Part shown: positions 47,141 through 60,386 of the stretch, in pieces
How the letters are laid out: every line of letters starts with the position of its first letter
Numbering within the stretch: position 1 is the first letter of the stretch
DNA from: Raphanus sativus
Taxonomy: Eukaryota; Streptophyta; Magnoliopsida; Brassicales; Brassicaceae
Assembly: GCF_000801105.2 (NCBI RefSeq)
Contig: NC_079518.1
Coordinates: 15,232,800-15,296,799, forward strand
Reading direction: 5' to 3'
DNA: 64,000 bases
Notes under the pieces: generated by a model
Seen by the model: the letters and a program-made list of their open reading frames with translations, nothing else
What the model was told of the DNA's origin: nothing
Databases searched by the model: none
Position numbers and translations under genes: made by a program

Positions 47141-48424
47141 ATAAATTTTGAATAAAAAGAAGTTTATAAATAATTTATTATATTTTATTATATTTACAAA
47201 AGTACAATAAGAAACTAACATAAACATTGATTTTTTAAAAATAATTTTAATTACTATTAAATTGAAATAATTGAAAATTTTTATAGTGCATTTTAGTTAA
47301 AATAATGTTATGGATCTAAATTTACCGCAACGTACATTTTGATAATTTCTTATGTCTTTTTTTTTTGAACGAATATTTCTTATGTCTTGACTGACACAAA
47401 ATATTAGCATAAGCGTAATACTCTTTACTATCCAATCAATACTGTTAGAAAAACATTTAAAAAACATTTATCATATGCTAATGCTTTTCAAACACTCTAT
47501 GCTCATTGATATCATATGGAGTTTTTAGTAAAGCATTTGCATTATTAATTTTTGAAAAGCTATATAACTAATTTATTATATTTAATAATATCATAAAATT
47601 ATGCTTATATCCAAAATAAAATAAAATTACAAATAAAAAATATCTTTTCAAAAAATAATATTTCACATTTAAATTATAATTTAATTTATATGATTAACTT
47701 ATATTTTCAGTGGATATATTTATAAAACAATTTTTAATTGTAAAAATCTATTAAAAAATATAAAATCATTTTTGGATATTTACATGATTTTTTATATTAT
47801 TAAATAAAACCAAATTATATTATATTTCTTAATTTTATCTATTAATATATATTAGAATATGTTCAATTAATATTAATATAATTAATAAATAAATATACTA
47901 AATTTTATATAATAATTTTTATAATAATTTTAAACAACATATTCTTACTGCTTTACCAATTGTTTTATTAAATAGATTAATAAAATCATAAAGCTTTTGC
48001 CAGCATACGGATTCTTATAACATACTGCTCTGATTTATCATCAATTCTATTAATCAAGACCTTGTTTAAAAATCTTTCTAATCGTTTTAAGGTAATTCAA
48101 AATATAATGTTTCTTTTTGTCAGCTGTAAACAAAAAGAAAAAAACACAAAAAGTTATAATGATGTAATGATATCTCAAGATTCTCAACTGTTCTTTTTAT
48201 ATAGAAAAAGAAAGATAATTCTTTTTGACTAAAAGATAAGATATTTCTCACTCTTTTTTCCATGTTCACATTATATTTCTCTCGTCATTGTTTTGTTATA
48301 TTTTGTCCGCTTTATGCTGATTCATTCGTTTTTGTTTGAAGTGGATTTTTAATTTCTCGTTTGACATCAAATTTAAGATAAAAAATTCCAAATCCTAAAA
48401 CGGGGGTTATAGTTTTAACATAAA

Positions 48425-49371
48425 CTAGATCTCGACCCGCACAACCGTGCGGGTTTTATTTTCATTTTTATATGTATATATATTTATTTATATCATTAGT
48501 AGTATACATTTTTAATTTTAATCATATATTTATATATTTATAAAGCTATTTCAAATACAATAATATATAGTTTGCGTGTTGTTAATAATCAATTGTTTAA
48601 ACCGTCGTACGCATCTGTTACTTCTTATTATATATTTATTTTATTGTATTTTCATTTAGTTATTAAATATATTAATATGTGCATGAAAAAATATTTGACA
48701 ATTTTTATTTATTTAATTAATGTTAAATTTTTACCCGTCTTTCAAAATTGGATTTCTTTTTTTAGCAATATTTTACACAATATATTATATTATTTACAAA
48801 AGTGAAAGATATGTTAATTTTTATACATGTAGTATATAATCTGCTAATGTTAAGCCGCTCTGTCCATATTATAATTGTAACATAAATATTTTCTATTTAT
48901 GAAAATAAAATTTCAAATTTTATCAATTTAATATAATTTTATCATGTTAAGTTCAATATGATAAAAAAATTAACATGATTGATTGTGATTATATAATAGA
49001 TAAAAAAAGATATAATATTCTATTTTTCATTTATAAAAACAACTGAATATATTAATGTATAATAATATTTCAAAACTAATTACGGAATTAGTTAAAATAT
49101 TTACATATAATTTTGAAAATTAAGATCTTGTTAAGATCTTTTAAAAGATTTTTTAGAAATTAAAAAAAAAAAATATATATATAATATATATATATTATAT
49201 ATATTATATATATATATTTTAAATGAAAAGATATCAAAAGATATTATGATTAAAGTAGTTCAAAGATCAATAATGATTAAAAATGTAGTGTGACCAAGTC
49301 TAGTAAATAGTCTATTTTTAAGAAAATCACACATGGATGAAAAGTCATGACTTCTGTTTTAATATAATAGA
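48425..49371 (-). mobile_element. Non-autonomous Helitron, minus strand (family copy 2)
   Basis: Same termini as the element at 32114-33058 (CTAG 48425-48428 with hairpin CCCGCAC/GTGCGGG; 5' TC end at 49371 before T). It belongs to the duplicated block, so it predates the duplication. Confidence 0.9.
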
Positions 49372-52300
49372 TGACACTTTTATTAATTTGGACGATAATA
49401 TAACAACGAACTATCATGTAGTTTGTCTGCTTGGCAAAGGAAGGGAGTAGAAATTCTAAATCACCTAGCATATAGTAATTGCTAAAGAAATATGAGATTT
49501 CTTTCTACTTATTTCGACAACTTTGAATATTACATTATTATATGGATTAAAGAATTTTTCCTGACTAATCTTATGAATCTATAATAATATATTAAAAACG
49601 TAGTTTACCAAGTTACAACTACAATGACGACTGTATTATTAGTGGTTGGTACACGTATATGTGGCAACCATGAAGCAAACGCACAAACGAGGGAACAATA
49701 AAATACGACAAATACTCTGAAACCAAACGACCAAATATATTAACTTAAGCTTTTGTTTTTTTATCGAAGCCAACAATAAACAAAGAAAAAGATAAAATAT
49801 GCTAAAGGACTGACAAGGAAAGAAACGTGCCTCTAAGGCCGTTCTGTGGTAATTTCGTTTACAATGTTGAAGACAAACGATGGTGAGCTGTGTTTCGAAA
49901 AGTTTTTATGTATGCATCTGTTCCCTGGTCCATACCATTCTTGTTATGTAGAGAGGGTGAAAATTGTATATAAAATATTTTGTTTACTTACCAAAAAAAG
50001 GAAAATTGTTTTTATGCTAAAAATGATAACTATGTCTTATTACGCTAATTTCTATTTGTATTATTTTTGCCTCTAATATCTTTTAGTACTTTCCAAAATA
50101 AATCAAATAAATAATTTTAGAAACAAAAAAATCAAAAATAATAACTACCGATGAAATTTTTTATCAATTTATTGGTATTTTTCAAGTTCTAAAATATTTA
50201 AATCATAATTTCATATTTTGTTCTACAGTAGACATGACATTCTATACAATAGAAAATGTAATCCATTTTTTTCATTGAATCTACCATGTTTAGAATTCGT
50301 GATCTACATAAATAATAGTAATCTAAAAATATTTGGAATACATGCTTAACTTATCACCCTAAAATATGTAGAAATCAAAATCTACACATTATTATAAATC
50401 TAAAACCTGTAGAAATCGGAATCTACACATTACTGTAAATATAAACTAGTAGAAATCGATTTCAAACATGTTATTGTATTCTACATATAACACTGATTGG
50501 TAGAGCATTAGCATTAGCATTATGCTCTACATTATCCAATCAACATTTGTGAGTAAAACATTTAGAAAAACATTTACTAAATGCTAATACTTTCCAAATG
50601 CTCTCTCGCAAATGCTCTCATATGAAACTTTTGTAAGAGCGTTTGCATTTATAATTTATAAATTTAAGAAAAATATATATTTAGTTCATTTATATTATTT
50701 AATAATGTCATAAAATTATTTTTATATCCCAAAAAAAAATTTTGATTTCTAAAAATAAATTTACAATATAAATATTTTTTTTGGAAAATAATATTTCACA
50801 TTTAAAATATAATTTAATTAATAAAATATAATTTTAAATGTAAATATTATTTTTAAAAAGACATCTTAGTTGTAAAAATTTATTTTTAAAATAATATTTT
50901 CCGATATAAAATAAGTTTGAAATTAGTAGATAAAATAAATTAATTATATATCTTTTGTTTTTATATATTAATATATATACTAAAACGTGTATTTTAGGAA
51001 TAATTTTACATTAAAATATTATTTAATTAATAATATTAGAAATATATTCATTAAAATAAATATATTATATATTATATACTAACTTTTATAATAATTTTAA
51101 ATAGCATGTTCATACTCCTCTACCAATCAATTATTAAATAGTTTACAAAAGTATACAACTTCTACAGCATACTGCTTCTATAGTATAGTACTACTGCTTT
51201 ATCATCTGATTTGCCAATCAGGACCATAGTAGAATAAAAATTATATGGATAAAGATAATCAGTTCCAAAAATATGAGAATCAGATATTTAGAAAAATCCA
51301 GTTTCCTCATATTAATAAAAAAATAATAAATAAGAAAATTATGATTTACCAAATAAAATTTTAATAAAAATTGATTTGGAAACTTCTTCTCACGCCATCT
51401 TTTATATTTCATTGATTGATCACAAAATTTTCACAAAAATTTCACAATTATTCTACTACGATTCATAAATATTTTGAGATAATGATAAGAACAAAAAAAA
51501 TATTTTTAAAAGAGAAACTAAAATATATTCTACTTACAAACTAATTTTTCAGTAAAAAAATTATTTGAAAAATTGCTTGAAATAAACTAAGTTGGATAAG
51601 ATTTTTAATTTGAAATAGAGAAGGATATTTCTTTCTAAAAAATCTTTTAAAGATCTTTGTAAAATGTATTTTTGAAAATTAATAAATTTATATGATTTTA
51701 ATTTTCGTTCATCAACCAAAAATAAATTTAATTTGAAATGCTAATTATATTTTATGACAATAACAATTTAAGTTGGTTAATTTTCGGAAAAAAATTTGTC
51801 ATGATTTTGAAAAGATTTTCTTAGAATTTTCTTTAACAATATTTATTTGTATTTAAAATAAAATATAAAGATATTAAAATATATGATGATTAAGTTATGT
51901 ATTTTAAATAAAATAGAAAGATACTAAAAGATATGATGATTAATATTCTTTTCTTTAGTTTTTTTTTGATTATACAGAGGTATACTGGCTCCCACAGAAG
52001 TGGGTCCAGACTATTCACGTGTTTGCAGCCACATTTTTTTAGTTACTTTAGTTAAAAATTATATTTTAATATTTAACAATTGTTTTGTAAATTTTAATTT
52101 CGAATTTATATTTGAATTTAAAGGTAGTATTGCCATTTTGAAAATATTTAGTCTAATTGAACATAATGCATATGAGATTAGTCTAATAAAATATATTAAT
52201 CATTTTTGGCCTAAAAAACAATTTTTCCTAAAAAAATCAATAAGGAAGAGTAAGTAAAGTAACTTTGTATAGCTTTACTGAAACTTCATTTGACATTTGT

Positions 52301-53112
52301 AAGCTTTAGATCAATTAGATTTTTATTTTACAATTAACTTTTAATTATGTAACTAAAATTTATTAAAATATCAATATTTCTTTTTGTTTAAGAATTTTTT
52401 TGGGTTCTCATTGACAACGTTGCTCGTAGATTAGTTTTCTTCAAGATAAAAAAATGCATAACATAATCGAATTGACCAAAACCTAACTTCAACTTCGCTG
52501 TTCGGATACCCGTTCGGGTTTTCTAGAATATTTCAGTTCAGATGTTTCGCTATACGGATATAGATCCCGTTCAGGTATTTTTGTACTTCGGTTTGTGTTC
52601 GGATACTTTTAGTTCGGATTCGGTTATTTTGGGCCGGTTTAAAAATTTATATTTCGAAGAAAAAAATAATTAGTTTTTCATTTTTAAGTTCTTTTGTATT
52701 TAAAATTTTATTTTTCGATTAATTAATTTTTTATTTTTAATAGATTAAATAATTAATAGATTTGGAGGTAATATTTAAAAAAATAAATAGACATTAATGT
52801 GGCTATTGTTTTTAGAATTTGGATGTAATTTATGTTAATACATGAAACAAAAAGCTTGATATTCATTTTAAGTGAGTATCAGATCATTTTCTCCGTAATT
52901 ATATATATCTATTATATTAAAATAGAAGTCATGACTTCTTTCATGTGTGATATTTTATTTTGGACCATCTAATAGAAAATCACCATATTTAATGGTCTAT
53001 TATTTTCCATATATTCTACCTATTAATGCAAAATATTAAAACAAGATTAGCCTATAATCTCGCTGCTCTATATATTCTCTTCACGAACAGTAGTTACCTA
53101 AAATAAGCAAAT
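49372..53112. other. Copy B counterpart of 33059-36790, no gene
   Basis: Same AT-rich content, including the candidate MITE (about 50500-51224) and the CGGATACCCGTTCGGG repeats near 52500. A short extra stretch near 50860-50885 is absent from copy A. Confidence 0.6.
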
Positions 53113-53131
53113 GACTAATAAAAGTACCAAC

Positions 53132-54022
53132 GGTCGGTCTTCTCTCTCTTGCTCCGGTGGTTGGTGGTTCTCACCGTCACCGGGAGCGGTTAAGACTCCG
53201 GGAAAAGAAGCTCTCAATGCTCTTTACCGCCGGCTTTCTGTCTCCGGAAAGGGATGGTTCATCTAACATCTCTATCGCTGGCTTTGTGTCTCTGGGAAGG
53301 ATGGTTTTTCTAGGCATCTCGATCACCGGAACTTATGTTTCTTGTGTGGTGAATTAGTATTAGTTTGAAGTCGTGGGAATACTGCTTTTGTTTGGTTCTT
53401 GCTGTTTCAGTCACTTCGTCGCATCTTAAGTTGGCTTTTTGGGTTCGTTTTTTGTGATTTATGTTCGCTGTAGAGGTATCTACTAGACCTTATCTTGGAT
53501 CTTTGTGGTTTTGGGAGATGGTTTCTAGACGAAGCAGTTAACTTGACCTTCAGTTTTTCTCTTGCGAGGAGGTGGGCAGTCTTTGTTCTGTAGGTCACTT
53601 GGCTGCCTTGCGAGTGTCCGCGTGTAAAAATTGGTGGTCTTCTTTGACGTTTTCCCAAGTAGCGTTTCAAAGTCTTTTGTCCTTGTATCTTAATTTTAGT
53701 GGTGGTTTCTGGTCATGCAAGTTTCACATGGATAGCAGCTGCTGGAGTTGGTGTATATTTGATCTCTCGATTGTTTCTGATGTTGCTGGTTCTAGTATGG
53801 CTTGGTGATATTCCCTTCAGAGTTGGGACTGCTCAAGACATTTGTTCTTTAGGTCAGCTCCATTGATATCGAATTCTCTGGAAAAGGTGGAATGAATAGA
53901 CTTGTAGACATACATGGGTTTTAGACTCTGTTTATGTCTTTGTTTTATTTTGTTTGGTTATATTCTTTGTTTTTGTTTCTTATCGATACTATGTATCTCA
54001 ACTTTTTTTCTCGAGTTAAAAA
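53132..54022 (+). mobile_element. 891-bp non-coding retroposon with 19-bp target duplication (Sadhu-like)
   Basis: Flanked by a perfect GACTAATAAAAGTACCAAC repeat (53113-53131 and 54023-54041); copy A has this sequence once (near 36774-36792) with no insert. A long perfect duplication points to LINE-type target-primed insertion. The body is T/G-rich with TCACCGTCACCGG near the left end and ends GAGTTAAAA. There is no RT and only short chance ORFs, and it is far longer than a SINE. Size and lack of coding fit the Arabidopsis Sadhu retroposons, or it could be a LINE UTR copy; the family name is inference. Orientation is judged from the A-rich right end. Confidence 0.75.
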
Positions 54023-54041
54023 GACTAATAAAAGTACCAAC

Positions 54042-56037
54042 ATTTTTTTGGTACGTACGCATAAAGGTACCAATATTAACTTTTTTTTTTTTTTTCAATT
54101 TTTTTCTTATGAAAACTAAAACTTGGTTTCTTTTTGTTCAATTCTTAAGAACATGAATATAAATCTGGATATATAACATGATTATCAAAAGAATATATTT
54201 ACCATCACATAAAATGTCATGCTATTCATATATTATGTTATAACTTACTTCATTTTCACAATTATTTTCTATATATATGTCGGCTAATCTATAATTACCA
54301 ATCAAATTCATGTAAGACCATTATATAAAAAATCTATATTTTGCAATCTATATATGTTTGAAGTCTAACAATCTTAAGAATATGCCTTAATATTTATTAT
54401 TTATTTCCTATATACCTAAAAATAGTACAATAAATCTATATATTTTTGAAAAAAACAGATTTCTTAATATAAAAATAATTTAAAGTTATCTACGAGTTAT
54501 GCATTCAGATAATAAACATATTAACTAATTTTCATATCAAATATTAAAACAACATTTGATGAATACAAGAAAGGTTAAAATTAATTATTTCATTAGGATT
54601 ATAAATTATTAGATAAACAATATACCTTTTCCTAAAAATATACTTTTTTGTTTATAAGAAATAATCATGCTTTTCAAAGTCTAGATTAAATCTAATATTC
54701 TTTATAATGGATATTAAACATAATCATGCAATAATTTATTAATATTTTAATAAATCAGAAATATAATATTATATTATAAATCTTATATCTTATTTATATA
54801 TCAAAACAGAAGTCACAACCTCAATTCATGTGTGATTTTTTTTAAAAGAAAATTGACCCTCACTAGAAATCAGTTATCATTTTATTTATTACTAATAATG
54901 TGGTTTTGATAATATATCTCTCCTAATATAAACCATAGACTCCTACAAAACCGGATTGGTTAACAAACTGATATTCGATCAAAACAAACAAACTAATATT
55001 TAATTTTATTATTATTTGATTCTTTATTAAATGTTATCTTATCGTTCTAATTCTGAACATTCTATTTGTTTACTTTACCATCAATCCAAGTATTTATATA
55101 TATAAAATAAAAATCAACACCCGCACAGATACTTTGCTATTTCGATTCGGGTTTTTAGATCAGGTTTGGATACGGATTCAGCTATCGAGTAAAATGCTCA
55201 CCCCTATGAACTCATAAGCTTCTCATGCCACATCACGATAATGTGGTAATATTGAATCAACAGCATATAAAAAGAATCAATATAGGCTATATAGCAATCA
55301 ATCTACTTTGGGTTCTGTGTAGTTGTTTCTATCGCCGTACTATAGGGTAGACACGTGCTTCTATTTTTGTATTATATACTTTGGTCTATTTGCAGAAGTT
55401 GAAACATAATCAGGATCATGTTCCGATTATTATTTGTCTCACCTAGGTTAGATTAAAGTGACATTTAACAGCAACGTTATCTTTCAGCTTTAAGACATGG
55501 GTTACTAAACATAATATAACTTCAGATTCTTTTCCTGTATTGCTAATTAATATTTATTTGCATTGCTAATTATATTGGCATAGTTATAGTTCAAAGTTTT
55601 GATTTTTAAAGAGTTTGTATGGGATGGGATATAAGTTACCTAGTGTTCTTTGATCAATGATCATACAGTGTCTTGATTTGTTGCTTTTTGGTCAACAAAA
55701 GCATAGTCACGGGATGGTTTGTATCAAATACACAATATGGCCATTAGTCAACAAAAGAGAAAGAGAGAGACATACGCTACCAAGGAATCTTACCCCATGT
55801 GGTGGGCTTGACCCACATGCATTTGAATTATATTTTCCACACTTTATGAGAGAATCTATAACAGTACATTATTTAACTACCACGGGCGTAATCGCGCGAA
55901 ATATTGTTTCATTGTTTTTAAATATGATTTCTATATGATGTATTATTTGGTTGTTTTTTATTTGTTAAAAATATTATTTGATATTTTTATTGTGTAATAT
56001 AGTAATATAATAATATGTTGTTGTTTGTATAATAGTA
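54042..56037. other. Copy B counterpart of 36793-38506 and 39979-40263, no gene
   Basis: Contains the same nested hAT/Helitron remnants (about 54780-55200) and the two empty sites: TCAAC at 55748-55752 (no solo LTR) and GTA/CTTG at 56035-56041 (no Helitron). Confidence 0.7.
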
Positions 56038-57234
56038 CTTGTTAGTGGTGAAGTTAACATCTGATGTAATCATATTAAATTTTAATAACTTTGCATTAAG
56101 GTGTGTTTTGATTATAAGATTAAAAGCTTCAGTGTCAATTGTATTTTATTTTTAATTTCTTTTATTTTTTAAAAGATCTTTTGTGTGTTCTCTCTATATT
56201 TTTAACATTGAGTTGTCACCATATATGTATTATGTTTACTTTTATATGTGGCGGTGTTTTTCACCATCACCGTTGACTGTTCCTCTTCTTTTTAAGATTT
56301 CAACTGATGTTAAGGACCGTATCTCCTTGGGTTGGGTTAGAGTTAAGTCGTCTTTGATGTTGTCTTCCTCGTCGTTGGCTTTCCGTCGATAGTCCATGTC
56401 GTCTTGATTTTCAAGATCTGAATTTTTGTGATCTGACTTCTATACTCTCTTTTATATTTCGAGAACAGCTCCACAATTTGCTTATTTCGTTTCGTCTTCC
56501 TTTCCTCTTATTTTTTAATCTCGTTGCAGCTTTTATTGATACTTGCGTTACTGTGGTTATCCCTTTCGTCAAGTTTGCCAATTCAGGCTTGGGTAGTATT
56601 ATCCTACGTATATGTTTCGTGGGTTTGGAAAACTATTTATGGTCTCCAGCTTAAACTCTAGTTTTTCGGTGGCTTCAATATTCTATCTCTCTAGTTTTTT
56701 TCTTTTTTCTCTTTCCTCTCAGTATAAGTGTACAGAGTTAGTCTCTTGGAATTTTGGTCTCTTCTATCCAATGCTTTGTGGTTCTTTGCTGGCATAGATG
56801 CTTTGTACTTATTTAGTTTGTAATTTATTCTTCTTAATTTGATTATTTTATAATTTAATAGTAAAATAAATATATAATTTGTCAATGAAATAGTGAAAAA
56901 TAGTAAAAATAATAAAATAGCAAAATCTTATGCTATATTTATTCATCTTGAATTTTAGCGACCAGTAAAAATAGATTATCAAACTTCATATGATGATACT
57001 TAGTGTGAAAAGGATTAAATATGATGAGTTGTATATAAAAGTCATTTGTGTGTATTAAGGACTAAAATCACGATTAGAAATTTTGGGTCAATCCATGAAA
57101 AATAGACAATTATAAAGTGTTCGGCCAAATTGCAAAAATCTAAAAAAAGAAGACTTAAAATGTAAAAAAATGAACACATGAAGACACATGTCAACAAAGT
57201 CCATTTTCACATGTCATAAGAAGAACAAAATTCT

Positions 57235-57238
<4 letters not shown>

Positions 57239-57271
<33 letters not shown>
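57239..57271. repeat. (TA)n microsatellite at the end of copy B
   Basis: TA run of about 33 bases where copy A has only a short run before its Helitron end at 45661. The right limit of the duplication falls in this tract. Confidence 0.85.
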
Positions 57272-57274
<3 letters not shown>

Positions 57275-57516
57275 TTTTCAAGCCACATCTTTTCTTTGGA
57301 ACACCTAGCCACATCTTTCATATTCAACATTTTGGATTTAAAACAATCCTTTAAATAAAAAATCTGTAAGAGTTGAACTCGTGCTGTCTACAGGATACTT
57401 TTGATGAAAGATAATTTTTTATCGATTTTAATTTTTTGATGAAAATTGTACTTATAATGTGATAATATCCTTTAAATAAAAAATCTTTAGGATTGAATAC
57501 ACTTTTAAGATGAATA

Positions 57517-58432
57517 CTAGATCTCGATCCGCACAACCGTGCGGATTTTTTTTTCAGTTTTATATGCATACATATTTATTAGATTATTAGTAGTATACAT
57601 TTTTAATTTTAATCATATATTTAAATATTTATAAAGCTATTTCAAATACAATGATTTATAGTTTGCATGTTGTAAATAATCAACTGTTTAAACCGTCATA
57701 CATATTTGTTGCTTCTTATTATATATTTATCTTATTGTATTTGCATTTAGTTATTAAACATATTAATATGTGCATGAAAAACATATTTGGAAATTATTTT
57801 TTATTTAATTTATGTTAATTTTTACCCGTCTTTCAAAATTGGAATTCTTTTTAGCAGTATTTTCTATGTTTATTCATTTTACACAATATATTATTATATT
57901 TACAAAAGTGAAAGTATGTTAATTTTTATACATGTAGTATATAGTCTGCTAATGTTAAGTCATTCTGTCATCATATTATAATTTTAAATATTTTTATAAA
58001 ATAAAATTAAAAATTTATCAATTTAATATAATTTTATCATACTAAGTTCAATATGATAAAAAATTAACATGATTGATTGTGATTATATAATAGATAAAGA
58101 TAGATGTAATATTTTATTTTCATTTTATAAAGACAACTGAATATATTAATGTATAATAATATTTCAAAACTAATTACGGAATTAGTTAAATATTTACATA
58201 TAATTTTGAAAAATTAAGATCTTTTTTAATAGATTTTTGAAATTTAATATATATATATATATATTTGAATTTTAAATGAAAAGATATCAAAATATATTAT
58301 GATTAAAGTAGTTGAAAGATTCTATATATTATTAGTCTTATTAAAATACATTTAATAATATTTCGGAAAAAATGGATCAACTTAGAAATCACACATGAAA
58401 TGAAGTTGTGACTTCTATTTTAATAGAATAGA
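57517..58432 (-). mobile_element. Non-autonomous Helitron, minus strand (family copy 3)
   Basis: CTAG at 57517, hairpin with GCAC/GTGC core (TCCGCAC/GTGCGGA), body clearly homologous to 32114-33058, 5' end TCTATTCTATTAAAATAGAA at 58432. Its last base directly abuts the CTAG end of the next Helitron. More diverged than the two copies in the duplicated blocks. Confidence 0.88.
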
Positions 58433-59121
58433 CTAGATACTGACCCGCCCTTAAGAAGGGCGGGTATATTTTAATTTTATTTTTTTTTTCTTTATTTTTA
58501 AGTTATTGTCAAATATATTTAGACATGTATGTTAGTTTTCGGATGAATTGATCTTTAGTTTGAATATATATATACTGTTTAGTGGTTTATAGATCCAGTT
58601 TCATAATTTTTTTTCATTTTGCGGTTTTGTTTGTTCAACATTGTTAATTATGTGATTATTTTTATTATTTTATATTCAGTATAAAGTAATTTAAAAACGA
58701 AAATTAATAACTCTCTTGGTTTCTAAAATTTTGGTTACAAATTTTTTTCTCTAAATTTGGTAATTGTATTTAAATAGATATAATAAGGAAAATTTAGTGA
58801 ATATAAAGTTAAATGATATACAATTGATTTATGAGTCTCCTGATTTGTTGGGTTATGTTTAGTTTCAATTATAAAATACTAATGGGCTTTAGTTTGGGTA
58901 TTGACATATTGGCTCCATATTTGTTTCGAATGTGTAAAAAAAATTATTAACATTTCCATAAATTTGTTCGGGAAGAGTAAATAAAACATTTAATACCTTG
59001 TGGTCTGAAAAGTCAATGCATTAGTGTCTTGAGCAAAAAATAAAATGAACCGACAGCAAACTTTCGATATGTCCAAAGCCGATATTTCTTCTTCTCTGTT
59101 CGAAACTAAGAAGTCGAATTC

Positions 59122-59175
59122 TTCATAATTCTTTGATCTATGAGCCGATTATTCATAATTCTTTGATCTATGAGC
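59122..59175 (+). repeat. 24-bp direct repeat, two units
   Basis: TTCATAATTCTTTGATCTAT plus GAGC at 59122-59145 and again at 59152-59175. Confidence 0.9.
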
Positions 59176-59289
59176 GTTTTTGCATCCAATCGAAGCTAAA
59201 ATCGGCAAGCTTGTGTTTTGACTAAAGATGTCTTCTCTTCGTTTCTGTAATTTTTTTTAAAGAGAGCTCTTACTGAGTTTTTTTTCTAT

Positions 59290-59695
59290 ACATGCGACAA
59301 TATTTAGGATGGAGTTTCCGATTTGGAATAAATGGTCACAAATACAAAACCACAGATGGTTCAGATTCATGCGAAGCTCGTTTATGTAAAGATGATGAAA
59401 GGCGAAGACTTTTTGCACAACCAGACGAAGAAAATGTTTCTACTGCAATGAAAATATAAGCTTTTTTTGTTTCTCTGCTCTTAACTCAGTCTTTTTGTGG
59501 TTTTAGCTTAGGGTTTTTAACCTTTCTTTAGGAGCTAATGTATAAAGATTTTAACCTTTCTTTACAGGAACTTTCTTTAGGAGCTTATGTCGGCTACCAG
59601 AGGAGGTCCTGACCAAGGTCCATCCCAGCCACATCAGTTACGGATCGTACAGACTCAGCCGCTGGTAACTCGGAGAATTATTCTACAGTGAAGTT
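59290..59695 (+). other. Coding-like scraps inside the Helitron, unidentified
   Basis: Two plus-strand open stretches: around 59310-59457 (FGINGHKYKTTDGSDSCEAR, then DDERRRLFAQPDEENVST), and an ATG frame at 59588-59692 (MSATRGGPDQGPSQPHQLRI, then VQTQPLVTRR). The composition is more protein-like than the surroundings. No family is recognised; they may be captured exons or the 5' part of another gene. Confidence 0.3.
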
Positions 59696-59888
59696 GTCCC
59701 CTCCTCTCTCGTCGAGAATTCCCCTATTCTCCGTGTTGCTAATGAGGTCGAATCTAGCTACAATTGAGTGGCTTGTCTCTGTAAGCAACTTTGCCCCCTA
59801 TCTCTTGTGATTTTTGTTTGTTAATCTGCTAATACATTAGCATTTATACAAAAAAATTATAGTAAAAGCATTGAATATTTTTTTTTAC

Positions 59889-60386
59889 CAAACAACAAAT
59901 TGGGTTCCAGACTCCCACTCATTATTCGATCAAACTCCATTAATGAGAGAAACATGTCATCATTCTCAATATCACAGTTTGTGATTTTTGTTTGGCCTAT
60001 AAACGTGATCTTATACATGTGGTCGCTTACTCTCCAGTTGTTCTTTACAGCAGTGACCGACATGTTTTGAATGGTCTTCCACTCGCCAATCACACATTGA
60101 CTACCCAAGCTAAGCAACTGATTCTGTCTGCATGTTGCGTAGATTTTATCACCCTGCATTATAAAAATATTTTTATAGAGTATAATAAGTCTTTTTAGTT
60201 AAAAAATCCAGTATATAGAAGTATAAATGATTCGATTACCTTTGTATCAACAAAGATGATTTCGAGAGTTTCACCATATGATGCGTTGACTTGCTTCCAG
60301 GTGTGGATCGTTTTGACCTGAATACAACAGTCGCTTGTGCGAGGCTTCAACTGTGAAAGGTAATATACCTTCTGGGATGGTTTCAT
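59889..60386 (-). pseudogene. Replication protein A (RPA70)-like OB-fold fragment, DUF223 type
   Basis: RPA binds single-stranded DNA; plant Helitrons often carry RPA-like genes. Two exons on the minus strand, 60386-60240 and 60153-59889, with a GT-AG phase-0 intron, encode about 137 residues: LSQLKPRTSDCCIQVKTIHT, WKQVNASYGETLEIIFVD, then GDKIYATCRQNQL, GEWKTIQNMSVT, YKITFIGQTKI and FDRIMSGSLEPNLLFG before a donor site. This is the pattern of the N-terminal OB domain in Arabidopsis RPA1-related DUF223 proteins. No further exons (second OB fold, C-terminal zinc domain) are found, so it is a fragment. Its orientation equals that of the enclosing Helitron. Confidence 0.8.

Larger units (their letters stand above)
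45793..57250. repeat. Segmental duplication, copy B (with a retroposon inserted)
   Basis: Same order and orientation as copy A. Starts inside the LINE endonuclease immediately after the gap. It lacks the solo LTR and the 4.2-kb Helitron of copy A and holds one insertion of its own (53132-54022 plus one 19-bp duplicate). Excluding insertions both copies are about 10.5 kb. Confidence 0.93.
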
